Shown here piece by piece: positions 16,569-25,982 of a stretch of DNA of 64,000 nucleotides. Origin of the DNA: Sporobacter termitidis DSM 10068 (GTDB taxonomy: Bacteria > Bacillota > Clostridia > Oscillospirales > Oscillospiraceae); NCBI RefSeq assembly GCF_900130065.1, contig NZ_FQXV01000001.1, positions 28,062-92,061 on the forward strand, given 5' to 3'. Each line of letters opens with the position of its first letter. Position 1 is the first letter of the stretch. The notes under the pieces were generated by a model that saw only the letters and a program-made list of their open reading frames with translations, was not told the DNA's origin and ran no database searches. Made by a program: the position numbers and the translations under genes.

Positions 16569-17813
16569 TTACCTGTATTTTGCGAAAGCCTCAAACATGG
16601 CGTCCAGATTTTCCTTCTTTGTGTTCTCAAGGCTGCCGTTGAAATCGAAGATATAGCCGCCGCCGGGCGCGCATGTGTCGATCAGGAATTTACAGTAGTC
16701 CGAGACCTGCTCCTTTTTCCCGAATTCCAGCATAGCCACCGGCAGGTTTCCGGTGATGCAGGCCACCTTGCCGACGACCTCCTTGGCCCGCTTCATATCC
16801 ACGTCCTCAAAATGGTAGATGACCTTTCCCTTGGGGACATCGATGAGCTGCTCCAGGCGGGAATTGTAGCGGCCCTCGGTGTAGAGGATCGGCGTGACGC
16901 CCATATCGATGAGCGCCATGAAAATCTTCTTGAGCGGCTTCCAATAAAGCTTTTCATATTGGGCGGGGCTCATGAAGCCGTCCATGCCTTTGTGCAGCGG
17001 GAAGAATACGCGCTTGACGGGCAGGGGAGCGGTTTTGAAATACTGCAGCGCGGCGATCTGCTGGTCGGCGAACATATCGCAGGCCGCGATGATCTCGTCC
17101 TCATATTCAAACAGGTCCATCATCAGGCCGACCGTGCCGCGGAAATAGTCACCCAGGATATCGAAGGGCGCTTCGGACAGGCCGGAGAAGAACGGCGGGA
17201 GACCCATTGCCGCCAGCTTGGCATTGTATTCGCCGCTCGCTGCGGCCGCGTCGGCATCGAGCTTTGCGACCTCCGCCAGGGTCTTGTAAACCTCCAGCGC
17301 GGCGGGGGAGTACATCGGCGCCAGCAAGGACGTGCTCAAAACGACGGTCGGCGTATAGGTAATGCCGGAAACACCCTGCAGGTTCGAATAGACCCGGGGG
17401 AGGTATTTGCGCATCATGAAGCCCGTGTAGTCGTCCAGCAGCTCCCGGTATTCCTCCGGGGCCATAAACTCCCGTTCAAGGACCTGATGGGAGCTGTAGT
17501 CGGAAACGATGGTCCCCGGACGCCCCGGCCAGTCGATGATGGATGTGCCGGCCGCCTCATTGGCCCGGCCGCTTGTAAAGCCCAGGAAGCAATGCGCGTC
17601 ACACGCGGGATACTGCTCGTAGAATTTGATCGTGGCGTCGCCGGCCTGTTTGTAATTGTAATAGATATCTTTATAGCTCGAGCCGTTCAGCCGCTGCATG
17701 ACGGAGGAGAAGAAGGGCACAAACGGGATTTTGCCTGTTTCTTCAAGGGAGATCGCCCGATTCACAAGCTGAATGCGTTCGTCGAATGTCGACATTGCAG
17801 ATTTCTGGTCCAT
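16569..17813 (-). CDS. UroD-family corrinoid methyltransferase
   Basis: 414 residues, of the uroporphyrinogen decarboxylase/MtaA superfamily by overall pattern, including the typical end (APGGGYIFDFNGSLENTKKE). In this setting it is a methyltransferase, not a haem-pathway enzyme: corrinoid genes lie on both sides. Many methyltransferases in this superfamily bind zinc through an H-x-C motif; here the equivalent strand reads ILYTEGRYN, with no histidine or cysteine, so the metal site is different or uses glutamate, as may be the case in O-demethylase-type members. Likely role: moving a methyl group from an O-methyl (methoxy) or other donor to a corrinoid protein. The ATG at 17813 follows GGAGG. 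Confidence 0.78.
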   Translation of the reverse strand: MDQKSAMSTFDERIQLVNRAISLEETGKIPFVPFFSSVMQRLNGSSYKDIYYNYKQAGDATIKFYEQYPACDAHCFLGFTSGRANEAAGTSIIDWPGRPGTIVSDYSSHQVLEREFMAPEEYRELLDDYTGFMMRKYLPRVYSNLQGVSGITYTPTVVLSTSLLAPMYSPAALEVYKTLAEVAKLDADAAAASGEYNAKLAAMGLPPFFSGLSEAPFDILGDYFRGTVGLMMDLFEYEDEIIAACDMFADQQIAALQYFKTAPLPVKRVFFPLHKGMDGFMSPAQYEKLYWKPLKKIFMALIDMGVTPILYTEGRYNSRLEQLIDVPKGKVIYHFEDVDMKRAKEVVGKVACITGNLPVAMLEFGKKEQVSDYCKFLIDTCAPGGGYIFDFNGSLENTKKENLDAMFEAFAKYR

Positions 17814-17872
17814 TGCAGTTACCTCCGTAAGTAAAATTATTTCAGTATACGGCGTCGTGAAGCCGTAACCTT

Positions 17873-17901
17873 ACTATATCGTCGGGAGGTGTTTATGTAA
17901 A
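17873..17901 (-). promoter_or_regulatory. Candidate promoter of the methyltransferase gene
   Basis: Minus-strand TTTACA (17896-17901) and TATAGT (17873-17878), 17-bp spacer, about 60 bp before the start. Confidence 0.55.
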
Positions 17902-17914
17902 TAGTACAATATTA

Positions 17915-17943
17915 TTGATTATTTCGCCCGGATCATCTACAAT
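17915..17943 (+). promoter_or_regulatory. Candidate promoter of the PucR-type regulator gene
   Basis: TTGATT (17915-17920), 17-bp spacer, TACAAT (17938-17943). It lies back to back with the methyltransferase promoter, so one regulator could act on both. Confidence 0.55.
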
Positions 17944-17971
17944 GTGAATAAACAGACTGGGAGGTGTTCGC

Positions 17972-19501
17972 TTGAAATTATGCATTGGTGTTGTTGAGGA
18001 TGCGCTCGGCTGTCCGGCATTATACAAAAACTATGTTAATACCGACAGTCCGTTTAACCTCGAAGGATGTGAAATATACTGCAGTGAAGCGGTTTTGAAA
18101 GCGGATGTCCTCTATCTCGCGCCGTCGGACACGCTGCCTGAAACGATTTCGATCCAGGACGGCGCGGCCATGATCTGCATCGGCCTGCCGCCCGAAAGCT
18201 ATACGAAAGGGCCACTGCGCCTGCTCGCGCTTGACGAAAAGCTGCAGCTGGGAGAGCTGTCAAATAAGGTTATCCGCATTTTTCAGGAATATAATGCATT
18301 GGAGTTAAAGCTGCTGGAGGGCGTCTATCAAGGGCGCGGCGTCCAGTATCTGGTGGAGCTGATGGCTCCAAGTTTTAATCACAACGAATTGGCTGTCTGC
18401 AACGAGGACTTTCATCTGATTGGCAAATCGAATCAGGTCAACCGCATGTGCGAGGTGTCGGGCATCAAGCAGACGGACCCGGATATGCTGCCGCCCGAGG
18501 TCGTCACATTCTTCAAGAACGATATTATTTTCTATAAAGTACGGAATCTGAAAGAGCCGTTTATCTATGAGCCCAGCATCTTTACGATCCGCGGGCTTTG
18601 CATGAACGTGTTCCACGGGGGTGAATATGCCGGGAGGGTCGTTCTGGCGGAAGACAGGAACGCGTTCCGCGGCTATGAAGCGGGACTGCTCCGGTTTTTC
18701 ACGGCGTACGTCCAGCTCGTTTTCGACCTTTTGGCCGACAGGAGCGGCACGATGCCGCAAGACCATCTGGGGGACATGCTTGCCGATCTGCTGCGCGGAG
18801 AATCCGTCGAAAGCTGGCGGCTGGAAAACAGCTTGGCCCAGCGCGGCTGGGATTTCAACGGGCCGTATCTCTGCGCCAGCATCATGCCCAGCGAAAGGGA
18901 TTATTATAACAGGACGATTCCGTATTACTGCCAGATGTTTAACCGGGACTTCCACGATTGCTGCTCCTTTGAATATAACGGAGACATCGTCTGCGTGGTG
19001 CATCTGGAGCATTATGACGGGTCTGTGGAGCGCTTTGCCTCCACCTATCTGGAAACATTCCGGGACGGCTATTTCCGCGTTGGATACGGCAATATTTTTA
19101 CGGATATCATGGAGCTGCGCCCGCATTTTATGCAGGCAAACATTGCCTTGCGCACGGGACTCAGAAAATTTCCCTCGCTCTGGTATCACAAGTTTTCTGA
19201 GATGGTTCTTTATTACGCCGAAGCGAAGCTGACGGAGGAGCTTGACGCGCGATTTTTTTGCGCGCCGGAAATATTGGCGCTGCACAGATACGATAAGGAA
19301 AACCAGAGCGATTATCTGCATACGCTGAAAGTCTATCTCGACAATCAGATGAACGCCGTCAAAACATCCAAGGAGCTCTTCGTCCATCGGACGACCATGG
19401 AATACAGGCTGAACCGGATCGTGGAGCTGACCGGCATTGATTTTAAAAATGCCGATCAGATACTTTACCTCATCCTGTCGATCAGGCTCCTGGTAAAATA
19501 A
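17972..19501 (+). CDS. PucR/CdaR-type transcriptional regulator
   Basis: 509 residues. The C-terminal 60 residues form the PucR-type helix-turn-helix (YLDNQMNAVKTSKELFVHR, then TTMEYRLNRIVELTGIDF). The centre (about 300-420) looks like the GGDEF-like middle domain of CdaR proteins, and the N-terminal part has no domain I recognise. The TTG start follows GGGAGGT. It is divergent from the UroD-family methyltransferase, with promoters 14 bp apart, so it probably regulates that gene in response to a growth substrate. PucR regulators usually act as pathway-specific activators. Confidence 0.82.
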   Translation: MKLCIGVVEDALGCPALYKNYVNTDSPFNLEGCEIYCSEAVLKADVLYLAPSDTLPETISIQDGAAMICIGLPPESYTKGPLRLLALDEKLQLGELSNKVIRIFQEYNALELKLLEGVYQGRGVQYLVELMAPSFNHNELAVCNEDFHLIGKSNQVNRMCEVSGIKQTDPDMLPPEVVTFFKNDIIFYKVRNLKEPFIYEPSIFTIRGLCMNVFHGGEYAGRVVLAEDRNAFRGYEAGLLRFFTAYVQLVFDLLADRSGTMPQDHLGDMLADLLRGESVESWRLENSLAQRGWDFNGPYLCASIMPSERDYYNRTIPYYCQMFNRDFHDCCSFEYNGDIVCVVHLEHYDGSVERFASTYLETFRDGYFRVGYGNIFTDIMELRPHFMQANIALRTGLRKFPSLWYHKFSEMVLYYAEAKLTEELDARFFCAPEILALHRYDKENQSDYLHTLKVYLDNQMNAVKTSKELFVHRTTMEYRLNRIVELTGIDFKNADQILYLILSIRLLVK

Positions 19502-19517
19502 AACGGCTTCATAAAGC

Positions 19518-19547
19518 AAAAACCCGGGCATTGAGCCCGGGTTTTAA
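19518..19547. terminator. Bidirectional terminator
   Basis: AACCCGGGC (19521-19529) pairs with GCCCGGGTT (19535-19543), five-base loop, A run on the left and T run on the right. It separates the regulator from the convergent corrinoid protein gene. Confidence 0.88.
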
Positions 19548-19559
19548 CAGTTCGGAAAC

Positions 19560-20198
19560 TTATTTGGAGATGAGCTCGACAGCCTTGACAGCGGCAGCGC
19601 CGGCGTCAGCTGTGTAAGCATCGGCACCGATCTCGTCGGCGAAAGCCTGGGTGATCGGAGCGCCGCCGACCATGATCTTGACCTGGCTCTTGCAACCGGC
19701 GTCGATCATGACCTTGACGGTGTTCTTGAGGGAATCCATCGTGGTCGTCAGAAGGGCGGAAGCGCCGACGACTTTGCAGTCGGGGTTGGCTTTGATCGCC
19801 TCGACGAACTTCTCGGCCGGGACATCAACGCCCAGGTCGATGACTTCGAAACCGGCGGACTCGATCATGAGCGCGACCAGGTTCTTGCCGATATCGTGGA
19901 GGTCACCGGCGACTGTGCCGATAATGTATTTGCCGTTTTTGCCAACGCTGTCGCCGGCGAGATGGGGCTTCAGGATCTCAACGCCCTTTTTCATCGTCTT
20001 GGCAGCGACAAGCATTTCGGGAACGAAGATCTCGTTGGCCTGAAATTTGGCGCCAACAACGCCCATGGCGGCGATCATACCCTCGTTGAGAATGGCGTTG
20101 GGATCATCACCGGCATCGATAGCTTCCTGCACGATACCTTCGATCAGTTTGACTTTGCCGAGTTCCACGGCCTGCGCGACATCCTTAATTTTTGACAT
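19560..20198 (-). CDS. Corrinoid protein, last gene of the C1 operon
   Basis: 212 residues, with helical cap then B12-binding domain. The cobalt ligand lies in GDLHDIGKN (H101), with VIDLGVDV and MVGGAPIT following. It is closely related to the protein encoded at 14462. It is the last gene of a minus-strand series that starts at metF, 65 bp after a methyl-THF:corrinoid methyltransferase gene, which is probably its direct partner: the methyl group passes between folate and this cobamide. The ATG at 20198 follows a GGAGGA site. Confidence 0.92.
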   Translation of the reverse strand: MSKIKDVAQAVELGKVKLIEGIVQEAIDAGDDPNAILNEGMIAAMGVVGAKFQANEIFVPEMLVAAKTMKKGVEILKPHLAGDSVGKNGKYIIGTVAGDLHDIGKNLVALMIESAGFEVIDLGVDVPAEKFVEAIKANPDCKVVGASALLTTTMDSLKNTVKVMIDAGCKSQVKIMVGGAPITQAFADEIGADAYTADAGAAAVKAVELISK

Positions 20199-20263
20199 TT
20201 GAAATTCCTCCTGTTAATAATTAAAAAATTATTGATTAAGCGAAATTACGCTGGGCGACAAAC

Positions 20264-21064
20264 TTATTTTTTCTGGCCAAAAATGCCCTGGCGGTAAGCG
20301 CCGATATATTCCATGCACATCTCGTCCATCCCAAGGAGAGCCTCGGTGGCATAGATCATGCCCATGAGATCCTGATTCAGCGGATCGAGAACGGCGCTGT
20401 CCATGCCGGCGTTCATGGCGAGGACGCAGAAAGCCTGGTTGACAAGCTTGCGGACCGGGAGGTTGAAGGAAATGTTGGATACGGCGCCGGAAATGTGGAC
20501 CTTGGGGTAGTGCGACTTGATATAGGTCATGACCTCGACGACCATGGCGATGCCGTCCTCGGAGGTGCAAAGCATCTCGACAAGCGGGTCGATGTGGATG
20601 CGGCTGTCGGCGATGCCGTATTCTTTGGCCTTGGCCATGACCTTCTCAAAGACCTCGATACGCTTGGCGGCGGTCTTCGGAATGCCGGTGTCGTCGCAAA
20701 GAAGTGCCATAACCTCCCATTTGGTGTTGGCGATGATCGGGAAAGCCACGTCGATCTTGTCGCCCTCGCCCGAGACAGAGTTAAAGAGGCCCGGCTTCTT
20801 GCAGAGCTTAATACCTTCGACGCAGACATGAACATCCGGGCTGTCCACTGAAATGGGTGTATCGGTGACTTCCTGTACAAGGTCGATCATCCACTTGAGT
20901 GTCTCAAGCTCGTGCTCCTTAACGGAGGCACAAACATCGATAAAGGTGGCGCCTGCTTCGGATTCCTTCTTCGCGATATCGCGGATATAATCGGCGTTAC
21001 GCTCGGCAATAGCTTTGGCGCAGGTGGGTATTGAGCCGTTCAATTTTTCAGCAATGACGATCAT
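20264..21064 (-). CDS. Methyltetrahydrofolate:corrinoid methyltransferase (AcsE/MtgA-like)
   Basis: 266 residues, a single pterin-binding TIM barrel of the DHPS/MeTr family. Visible landmarks: EKLNGSIPTCAKAI at the start, ATFIDVCASV (methyl-THF-binding strand), ISVDSPD, NSVSGEGDK and HIDPLVEML. It transfers methyl between tetrahydrofolate and a corrinoid protein. In acetogens the same fold feeds the acetyl-CoA pathway (AcsE) or accepts methyl from demethylases (MtgA/MT2 type). No acsCD/acsB genes are in the window, and the next gene is a single-subunit corrinoid protein, which favours the demethylase-linked role. Confidence 0.88.
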   Translation of the reverse strand: MIVIAEKLNGSIPTCAKAIAERNADYIRDIAKKESEAGATFIDVCASVKEHELETLKWMIDLVQEVTDTPISVDSPDVHVCVEGIKLCKKPGLFNSVSGEGDKIDVAFPIIANTKWEVMALLCDDTGIPKTAAKRIEVFEKVMAKAKEYGIADSRIHIDPLVEMLCTSEDGIAMVVEVMTYIKSHYPKVHISGAVSNISFNLPVRKLVNQAFCVLAMNAGMDSAVLDPLNQDLMGMIYATEALLGMDEMCMEYIGAYRQGIFGQKK

Positions 21065-21200
21065 AAATTTTGCTCCTTAATAACTATTGATTTCTCTAAG
21101 CGGTTCTGACGCCGTATACGCAGCGCTTAGCACAGGTAAATGTTGCGTCAAATCATTCCAAAATTCCGCAACAATTACTATAACATATTTCAGTACAAAA

Positions 21201-22049
21201 TTACAATAATTTTTTAGCGGCTTCCACAACATGAGAGACAAGCACCGATGTTGTGACCGTTCCAACGCCGCCGGGAACCGGTGTAATGGCGCCGACAATG
21301 GGCTCGGCGTCGTCAAATTTGACATCGCCGCAAAGCTTGCCGTCTGCCGTCATATTGATGCCCACGTCGACGACGATCTGGCCGGGAGCGAGGTATTCCT
21401 TCGTCACGGCATTGGCCTTGCCGGCGGCCACGATCAGGATTTCAGCCGTCCGTGCGACCGCGGGCATATCGACGGTCTTGGTGTGGCAGACAGTGACGGT
21501 GGTGTTTTTGCCCATCAGCATGACAGCCGCGGGCTTGCCCACGACGAGGCTTCGGCCGATAACCACGGCGCGCTTGCCCGCGCAGTTGACCTTGTAGAAA
21601 TCAAGGATTTCCATGCAGGCCTGGGCCGTGCAGGGCGGGAAGCCGTTGCCGTTGCCGGTGAAGACGCCGGCCAGCGACCCGTCCGTGATGCCGTCGATAT
21701 CCTTCTCGGGCTTCAGGGCTTTCCGGACCGCTTCCTCGTCCAGATGCTTGGGGAGAGGGCGGAAGATGAGAACGCCGTGCACGCCCTTGTCGTTGTTGAG
21801 CGATTCAACATTCTGTATCAGCACGTCCTGGGTCACATCGGCGGGGAGAACAATGTTTTTGACCGCAACGCCGACAGTCTCGCAGCGCTTCATGGCGCCC
21901 TTTTCATACGAGATGTCGTCCGGCCTTTCGCCGACGCGGAGGATGGCGAGGGTGGGGCTCACGCCCTTCGATTTGAGATTGGTGATCTCCGCCGTCATTT
22001 TTTCATTCAGCGCGGCGACGACGGCCGCGCCTTTTAACAGTTCAGCCAT
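21201..22049 (-). CDS. folD: FolD methylene-THF dehydrogenase/methenyl-THF cyclohydrolase
   Basis: 282 residues. The catalytic lysine lies in SYEKGAMKRCE, the substrate loop in DGITDGSLAG, and the dinucleotide site in VVIGRSLVVGKPAAVML; the C-terminal PVPGGVGTVTTSVL is diagnostic. It interconverts 5,10-methylene-THF and 10-formyl-THF in the cytoplasm using NAD(P). An fchA cyclohydrolase gene lies 14 bp upstream, so the cyclohydrolase step may be shared. It belongs to the minus-strand Wood-Ljungdahl methyl-branch series. Confidence 0.95.
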   Translation of the reverse strand: MAELLKGAAVVAALNEKMTAEITNLKSKGVSPTLAILRVGERPDDISYEKGAMKRCETVGVAVKNIVLPADVTQDVLIQNVESLNNDKGVHGVLIFRPLPKHLDEEAVRKALKPEKDIDGITDGSLAGVFTGNGNGFPPCTAQACMEILDFYKVNCAGKRAVVIGRSLVVGKPAAVMLMGKNTTVTVCHTKTVDMPAVARTAEILIVAAGKANAVTKEYLAPGQIVVDVGINMTADGKLCGDVKFDDAEPIVGAITPVPGGVGTVTTSVLVSHVVEAAKKLL

Positions 22050-22063
22050 AAGGTATCCTTCTC

Positions 22064-22681
22064 CTATCTCAGACGGGTAATAACAGCGTCATAAATCTTA
22101 TCGGCCTGTGCGCAGTATTTGGCGAGAAGCCCGTCGGCCTCCTTCTCAATCTGGGCGGCGTACGCCTTGTCCGTCATTGATTTTGTGTTGATAAACACGT
22201 TGAGGCTGGCGCCCATGAGCGCGGATTTGCAGAAGATAACGCCGACGCCCACGTCCGAAAGGGCAAGGGCACTGCCTTTTGCGGCCAGCTCCTCGTGCAG
22301 CTCAATGGCCTTACAGCAGGCGCGCATAATATCCATCGGCACGGAACAGGCGGCTTTCAGGGCGTCTTCCATAATCTTTTCACGGTTCGGGTCGTCCTTG
22401 GGGATGCCGTAGGCCTTGGAGAGAGGCTCGAACACAACGGCGTCCTCATCCACAAGGCGCAGGAGCTCTTTCTGGAGTGCCGCGGCTTTGTCCATGATGG
22501 CGTAGATATCCGCCTCCACGTCCGCATATTTCTTCTTGCCGACCGTGAGGTTGCCGACCATGGAGCCAAGCGCGGTGCCGACGGCGCCGACAAGAGCGGA
22601 AGCGCCGCCGCCGCCAGGAACAGGCGCCTTAGAGGCCAGCACGTCGACAAATTCGGTGCAGCTGACAGTGACAAATGACAT
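22064..22681 (-). CDS. fchA: Methenyl-THF cyclohydrolase (cyclodeaminase family)
   Basis: 205 residues of the formiminotransferase-cyclodeaminase family. The N-terminal VPGGGGASALVGAVGTALG motif is characteristic, and the rest is mostly helical. In Clostridia and acetogens FchA hydrolyses methenyl-THF to 10-formyl-THF. It lies between fhs and folD, the usual order, with 14 bp to folD. The ATG start at 22681 is preceded by AAGGAGAA. Confidence 0.92.
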   Translation of the reverse strand: MSFVTVSCTEFVDVLASKAPVPGGGGASALVGAVGTALGSMVGNLTVGKKKYADVEADIYAIMDKAAALQKELLRLVDEDAVVFEPLSKAYGIPKDDPNREKIMEDALKAACSVPMDIMRACCKAIELHEELAAKGSALALSDVGVGVIFCKSALMGASLNVFINTKSMTDKAYAAQIEKEADGLLAKYCAQADKIYDAVITRLR

Positions 22682-22726
22682 AGTTACAATTCTCCTTTAT
22701 AATTTGGCGCCGCGGTGCGCTGTTTT

Positions 22727-22764
22727 CGTGTTATACCGCCGCTGTAAAGCGGCGGTATAACACG
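22727..22764. promoter_or_regulatory. Perfect 17-bp intercistronic hairpin between fhs and fchA
   Basis: 22727-22743 pairs perfectly with 22748-22764 (loop GTAA). No T run follows on the minus strand, so it is unlikely to stop transcription. An RNA-processing or stability element that sets the fhs:fchA ratio is possible. Confidence 0.6.
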
Positions 22765-22772
22765 CGGAGATA

Positions 22773-24452
22773 TTAGAACAGGCCGGAAATCTTGCCGGAC
22801 GCGTCGACGTCGATCTTCTCGGCGGACGGGACCTTCGGCAGACCGGGCATTGTCATGACATCGCCGGTCAGCGCGACGATGAAGCCGGCGCCCGCGGAAA
22901 TCTTGAGGTTGCGGACGGTGACCTTGAAGTTTTTGGGCGCGCCGAGCTTCGCCGGATCGTCGGAGAAGCTGTACTGCGTCTTCGCCATACAGATCGGCAC
23001 GTTGCCGAAGCCGAGATCTTCCAGCTGTTTGCACTGCTTGACGGCATTGGCCACAAGCTCGACGGAGTCGGCGTGGTAAATTTTCTTGGAAATGGCCTCG
23101 AGCTTTTCCTTGATGGGGAGATTCAGGTCATAGGAGAATTCGAAGTTGTTTTCGCCGGACTCGCAGAGCCGGACGACTTCCTTCGCCAGAGCCTCGCCGC
23201 CGGCGCCGCCCTTTGCCCAGACTTCGGACAGAGCCACGTTGACGCCCAGCTCGTTGCATCTCTTCTCCACGAGATCGAGCTCCGCCTTCGTATCAAACGG
23301 GAAAGCGTTGATGGCGACGACCGCGGGGAGCTTAAAGACCTTTGTGATGTTCTCAACGTGCTGCAGCAGGTTCGGCAGGCCCTTTTCAAGAGCCTCGAGG
23401 TTCTCCGTGTTGAGCTCCGTCTTCGGCACGCCGCCGTGCATCTTGAGGGCGCGGACAGTGGCAACGATAACGACGGCGCTGGGCTTGAGGCCGGCCATGC
23501 GGCATTTGATGTCGAGGAACTTCTCCGCACCGAGGTCTGCGCCGAAGCCGGCCTCCGTGACACAGTAGTCGCCAAGCTTCAGGGCCAGCTTTGTGGCCGT
23601 CACGCTGTTGCAACCGTGCGCGATATTGGCGAACGGACCGCCGTGGATAAAGGCGGGCGTATGTTCAAGCGTCTGGACAAGGTTGGGCTTGAGGGCGTCC
23701 TTCAGCAGGGCGGCCATGGCGCCCTGGGCCTTCAGGTCGCCGCAGGTGACAGGCTTCTCATCGTAGGTGTAGCCGACGATGATGCGCGCAAGACGCGCCT
23801 TGAGGTCGGTGATGTCGGAGGACAGGCAAAGAACGGCCATGATCTCGGAGGCGACGGTGATGTCGTAACCGTCCTCGCGGGGGAAGCCGTTCGTGCGGCC
23901 GCCGAGGCCGTCGGCGATATTGCGGAGCTGTCTGTCGTTCATGTCGACGCAGCGGCGCCATGTGATGCGTCTCGGGTCGATGTTCAGCGCGTTGCCCTGC
24001 CAGATATGGTTGTCCAGCATGGCGGCGAGCAGGTTGTTGGCGGCGCCGATGGCGTGCATGTCGCCGGTGAAGTGGAGGTTGATATCTTCCATCGGAACGA
24101 CCTGAGCGTAACCGCCGCCGGCCGCGCCGCCCTTCACGCCAAACACGGGGCCCAGCGAGGGCTCGCGCAGCGCCACGACGGATTTCTTGCCGATATAACG
24201 CAGACCGTCGCCGAGACCGACCGTTGTGGTCGTCTTGCCTTCGCCGGCCGGCGTCGGGGTGATGGCTGTCACGAGAACGAGCTTGCCGTTGGGCTTGTCT
24301 TTGAGGTCGTTCCAGATGTTGAGGTCGATTTTCGCCTTGTAATTGCCGTACTGCTCAATATATTTCGGGTCGATGCTGACCTTCTTGGCAATCTCGGTAA
24401 CATGGTCCATTTTTGTTGCTTGGGCGATTTCGATATCGGATTTAATCTCCAT
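22773..24452 (-). CDS. fhs: Formate-tetrahydrofolate ligase
   Basis: 559 residues, the full family length. The ATP-binding motif [14 protein letters not shown] is near residue 65, with [15 protein letters not shown] and the [15 protein letters not shown] block after it. It joins formate and tetrahydrofolate using ATP to give 10-formyl-THF, the entry step of the Wood-Ljungdahl methyl branch; run in reverse during methyl oxidation it yields ATP. It lies between metF and fchA in the operon, with a perfect hairpin just after its stop. Confidence 0.97.
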   Translation of the reverse strand: MEIKSDIEIAQATKMDHVTEIAKKVSIDPKYIEQYGNYKAKIDLNIWNDLKDKPNGKLVLVTAITPTPAGEGKTTTTVGLGDGLRYIGKKSVVALREPSLGPVFGVKGGAAGGGYAQVVPMEDINLHFTGDMHAIGAANNLLAAMLDNHIWQGNALNIDPRRITWRRCVDMNDRQLRNIADGLGGRTNGFPREDGYDITVASEIMAVLCLSSDITDLKARLARIIVGYTYDEKPVTCGDLKAQGAMAALLKDALKPNLVQTLEHTPAFIHGGPFANIAHGCNSVTATKLALKLGDYCVTEAGFGADLGAEKFLDIKCRMAGLKPSAVVIVATVRALKMHGGVPKTELNTENLEALEKGLPNLLQHVENITKVFKLPAVVAINAFPFDTKAELDLVEKRCNELGVNVALSEVWAKGGAGGEALAKEVVRLCESGENNFEFSYDLNLPIKEKLEAISKKIYHADSVELVANAVKQCKQLEDLGFGNVPICMAKTQYSFSDDPAKLGAPKNFKVTVRNLKISAGAGFIVALTGDVMTMPGLPKVPSAEKIDVDASGKISGLF

Positions 24453-24514
24453 GATAAACCTCCTGATATTTTTATAAGGATTTCCTTAAAAAGGACGTCA
24501 ATTAAGGGCGGCGG

Positions 24515-25435
24515 TCACAGGTCCTTGATGCCGGACTCCAAGACAATGCGGGCAACGTCGTCGTACTTGTTGAGCGCATAGAGATGGATGCCGGCAATGC
24601 CGCAGACGCGGTATTCGTCGATAAGCCTGATGGTATATTCAATGCCGGCTTCCTTGAAAGCGGCTTTCTTGGTGTCGGCAGCGTCGTCAGCGGGCGCAAA
24701 GGGGTTGGGGAATATCCAGTACCTGGAGATGATCTCGGCGAGCGCTCTGGGTATGACGCAGCCGTTACGGGAAAGCGCCATATTGATGGTGGCGGCAGCG
24801 TCCAGAACGGGCATGATGCCCACGTCGATGGGCAGGGTGACCCCGGCCTTGCGAATGGCGTCCACCCAGCGGCGGAACTGGTCCATATCCCAGCACAGCT
24901 GCGTCATGATGAAGTTGGCGCCCTCATCCTGCTTCTGCTTCAGAAAGGAAATGTCAGCCTCCAGACTGCGGCAGGCGATATGGCCCTCGGGCGAGCCGGC
25001 CACGGCGATGGTGAACTTATCGCCGAAGGTGTCGCGGACAAACTTCACAAGCTCTGTGGCGTAATGCAGGTCGCCGCCCGTGCCGGTCCAGCCGAAGGGC
25101 AGGTCGCCGCGTAGCGCCAGCATGTGATCGATGCCGTGCTCCAGATACGTCTGGAGCTGCTGCTTGATGCCCTCATGGGTATTCCCGATACAGGTAAAGT
25201 GCGTGATGGGGATAACGCTGCCGGAAGCCTTGACGGCGTCCAGAACCTCCAGGTTTTTACCGACGTTGCCGCCGCCAGCGCCATAGGTGCAGGAAATATA
25301 GTCGGGCTTCAGCTTATACAGCTTCTCCAGGACACCGCCTTTTCCCGCCAGCTTCGTCATGCCTTCGTCGGTTTTCGGGGGGAAGACCTCAAAAGAGAAG
25401 GCCATGCGCTTTTCCATAATTTCATGTGCTTTCAA
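24515..25435 (-). CDS. metF: Methylenetetrahydrofolate reductase
   Basis: 306 residues, TIM-barrel flavoprotein. Landmarks are the N-terminal FSFEVFPPKTDEGM, YISCTYGAGGG, THFTCIGNT and ALRGDLPFG. It reduces methylene-THF to methyl-THF. No metV partner gene is adjacent, unlike many acetogens, so the electron-donor complex is unclear. The TTG start at 25435 is chosen because AAAGGAG precedes it by eight bases; further upstream the frame lacks a ribosome binding site. It is the first gene of the C1 operon (metF, fhs, fchA, folD, methyltransferase, corrinoid protein). Confidence 0.92.
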   Translation of the reverse strand: MKAHEIMEKRMAFSFEVFPPKTDEGMTKLAGKGGVLEKLYKLKPDYISCTYGAGGGNVGKNLEVLDAVKASGSVIPITHFTCIGNTHEGIKQQLQTYLEHGIDHMLALRGDLPFGWTGTGGDLHYATELVKFVRDTFGDKFTIAVAGSPEGHIACRSLEADISFLKQKQDEGANFIMTQLCWDMDQFRRWVDAIRKAGVTLPIDVGIMPVLDAAATINMALSRNGCVIPRALAEIISRYWIFPNPFAPADDAADTKKAAFKEAGIEYTIRLIDEYRVCGIAGIHLYALNKYDDVARIVLESGIKDL

Positions 25436-25479
25436 ATGATTTTCTCCTTTCACATGGAAAACACATAACAGTCTGCATG

Positions 25480-25493
25480 TCACAATAATGTGA
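25480..25493. promoter_or_regulatory. Inverted repeat upstream of metF
   Basis: TCACA-ATAA-TGTGA, about 45 bp upstream of the metF start. The shape resembles CRP/FNR-type operators. The arms are only 5 bp, so this is a weak candidate. The rest of 25494-25900 is AT-rich with no gene that I can see. Confidence 0.25.
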
Positions 25494-25876
25494 TAATCCA
25501 GGAAAATTTACCTGTCAGACTGGTATGATTTTAACACTTGGGTTCAACGAAGTAAATATAAATGCTCCCTTAAACCGTATCAAACTGCCTATTTCATACA
25601 ATACTCCAAAAAACAAAGTAAATAATACAAAAATAAAAATGCGCACTACGTTAAATATTTAACAGGCGTGTTTTGCTTTGTGAAAAACTGTGATAAATAC
25701 GTGACAATTCGAACTTAAAACGAATATTTATCGAAGATTATCGCGCCCGGCATACGGTTTATTTTTAGTAAAGGCGTCTGCTTTATGCGTCGGCATTTAA
25801 ATCTTCCTGCATCCGAATTCAAGCCAATTCCATGCAACAATCCGGAAGGCTGCGGGAACATGGCCGTTGAACAAAT

Positions 25877-25942
25877 ATTTATTCAACGCGTGAATAAATC
25901 CGAAAAAGCAAGAAGATTCTCCGTAAAATGAAGAATCTTCTT
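25877..25942 (-). terminator. Terminator after the coiled-coil gene
   Basis: On the minus strand an 11-bp stem (25932-25942 with 25910-25920) is followed by TTGCTTTTT. A second perfect 9-bp palindrome (25877-25885 with 25891-25899) lies immediately beyond. Confidence 0.7.
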
Positions 25943-25982
25943 GTAAAATAAATTATCAAAGGTGATTCCGGCAAACCGGGCA

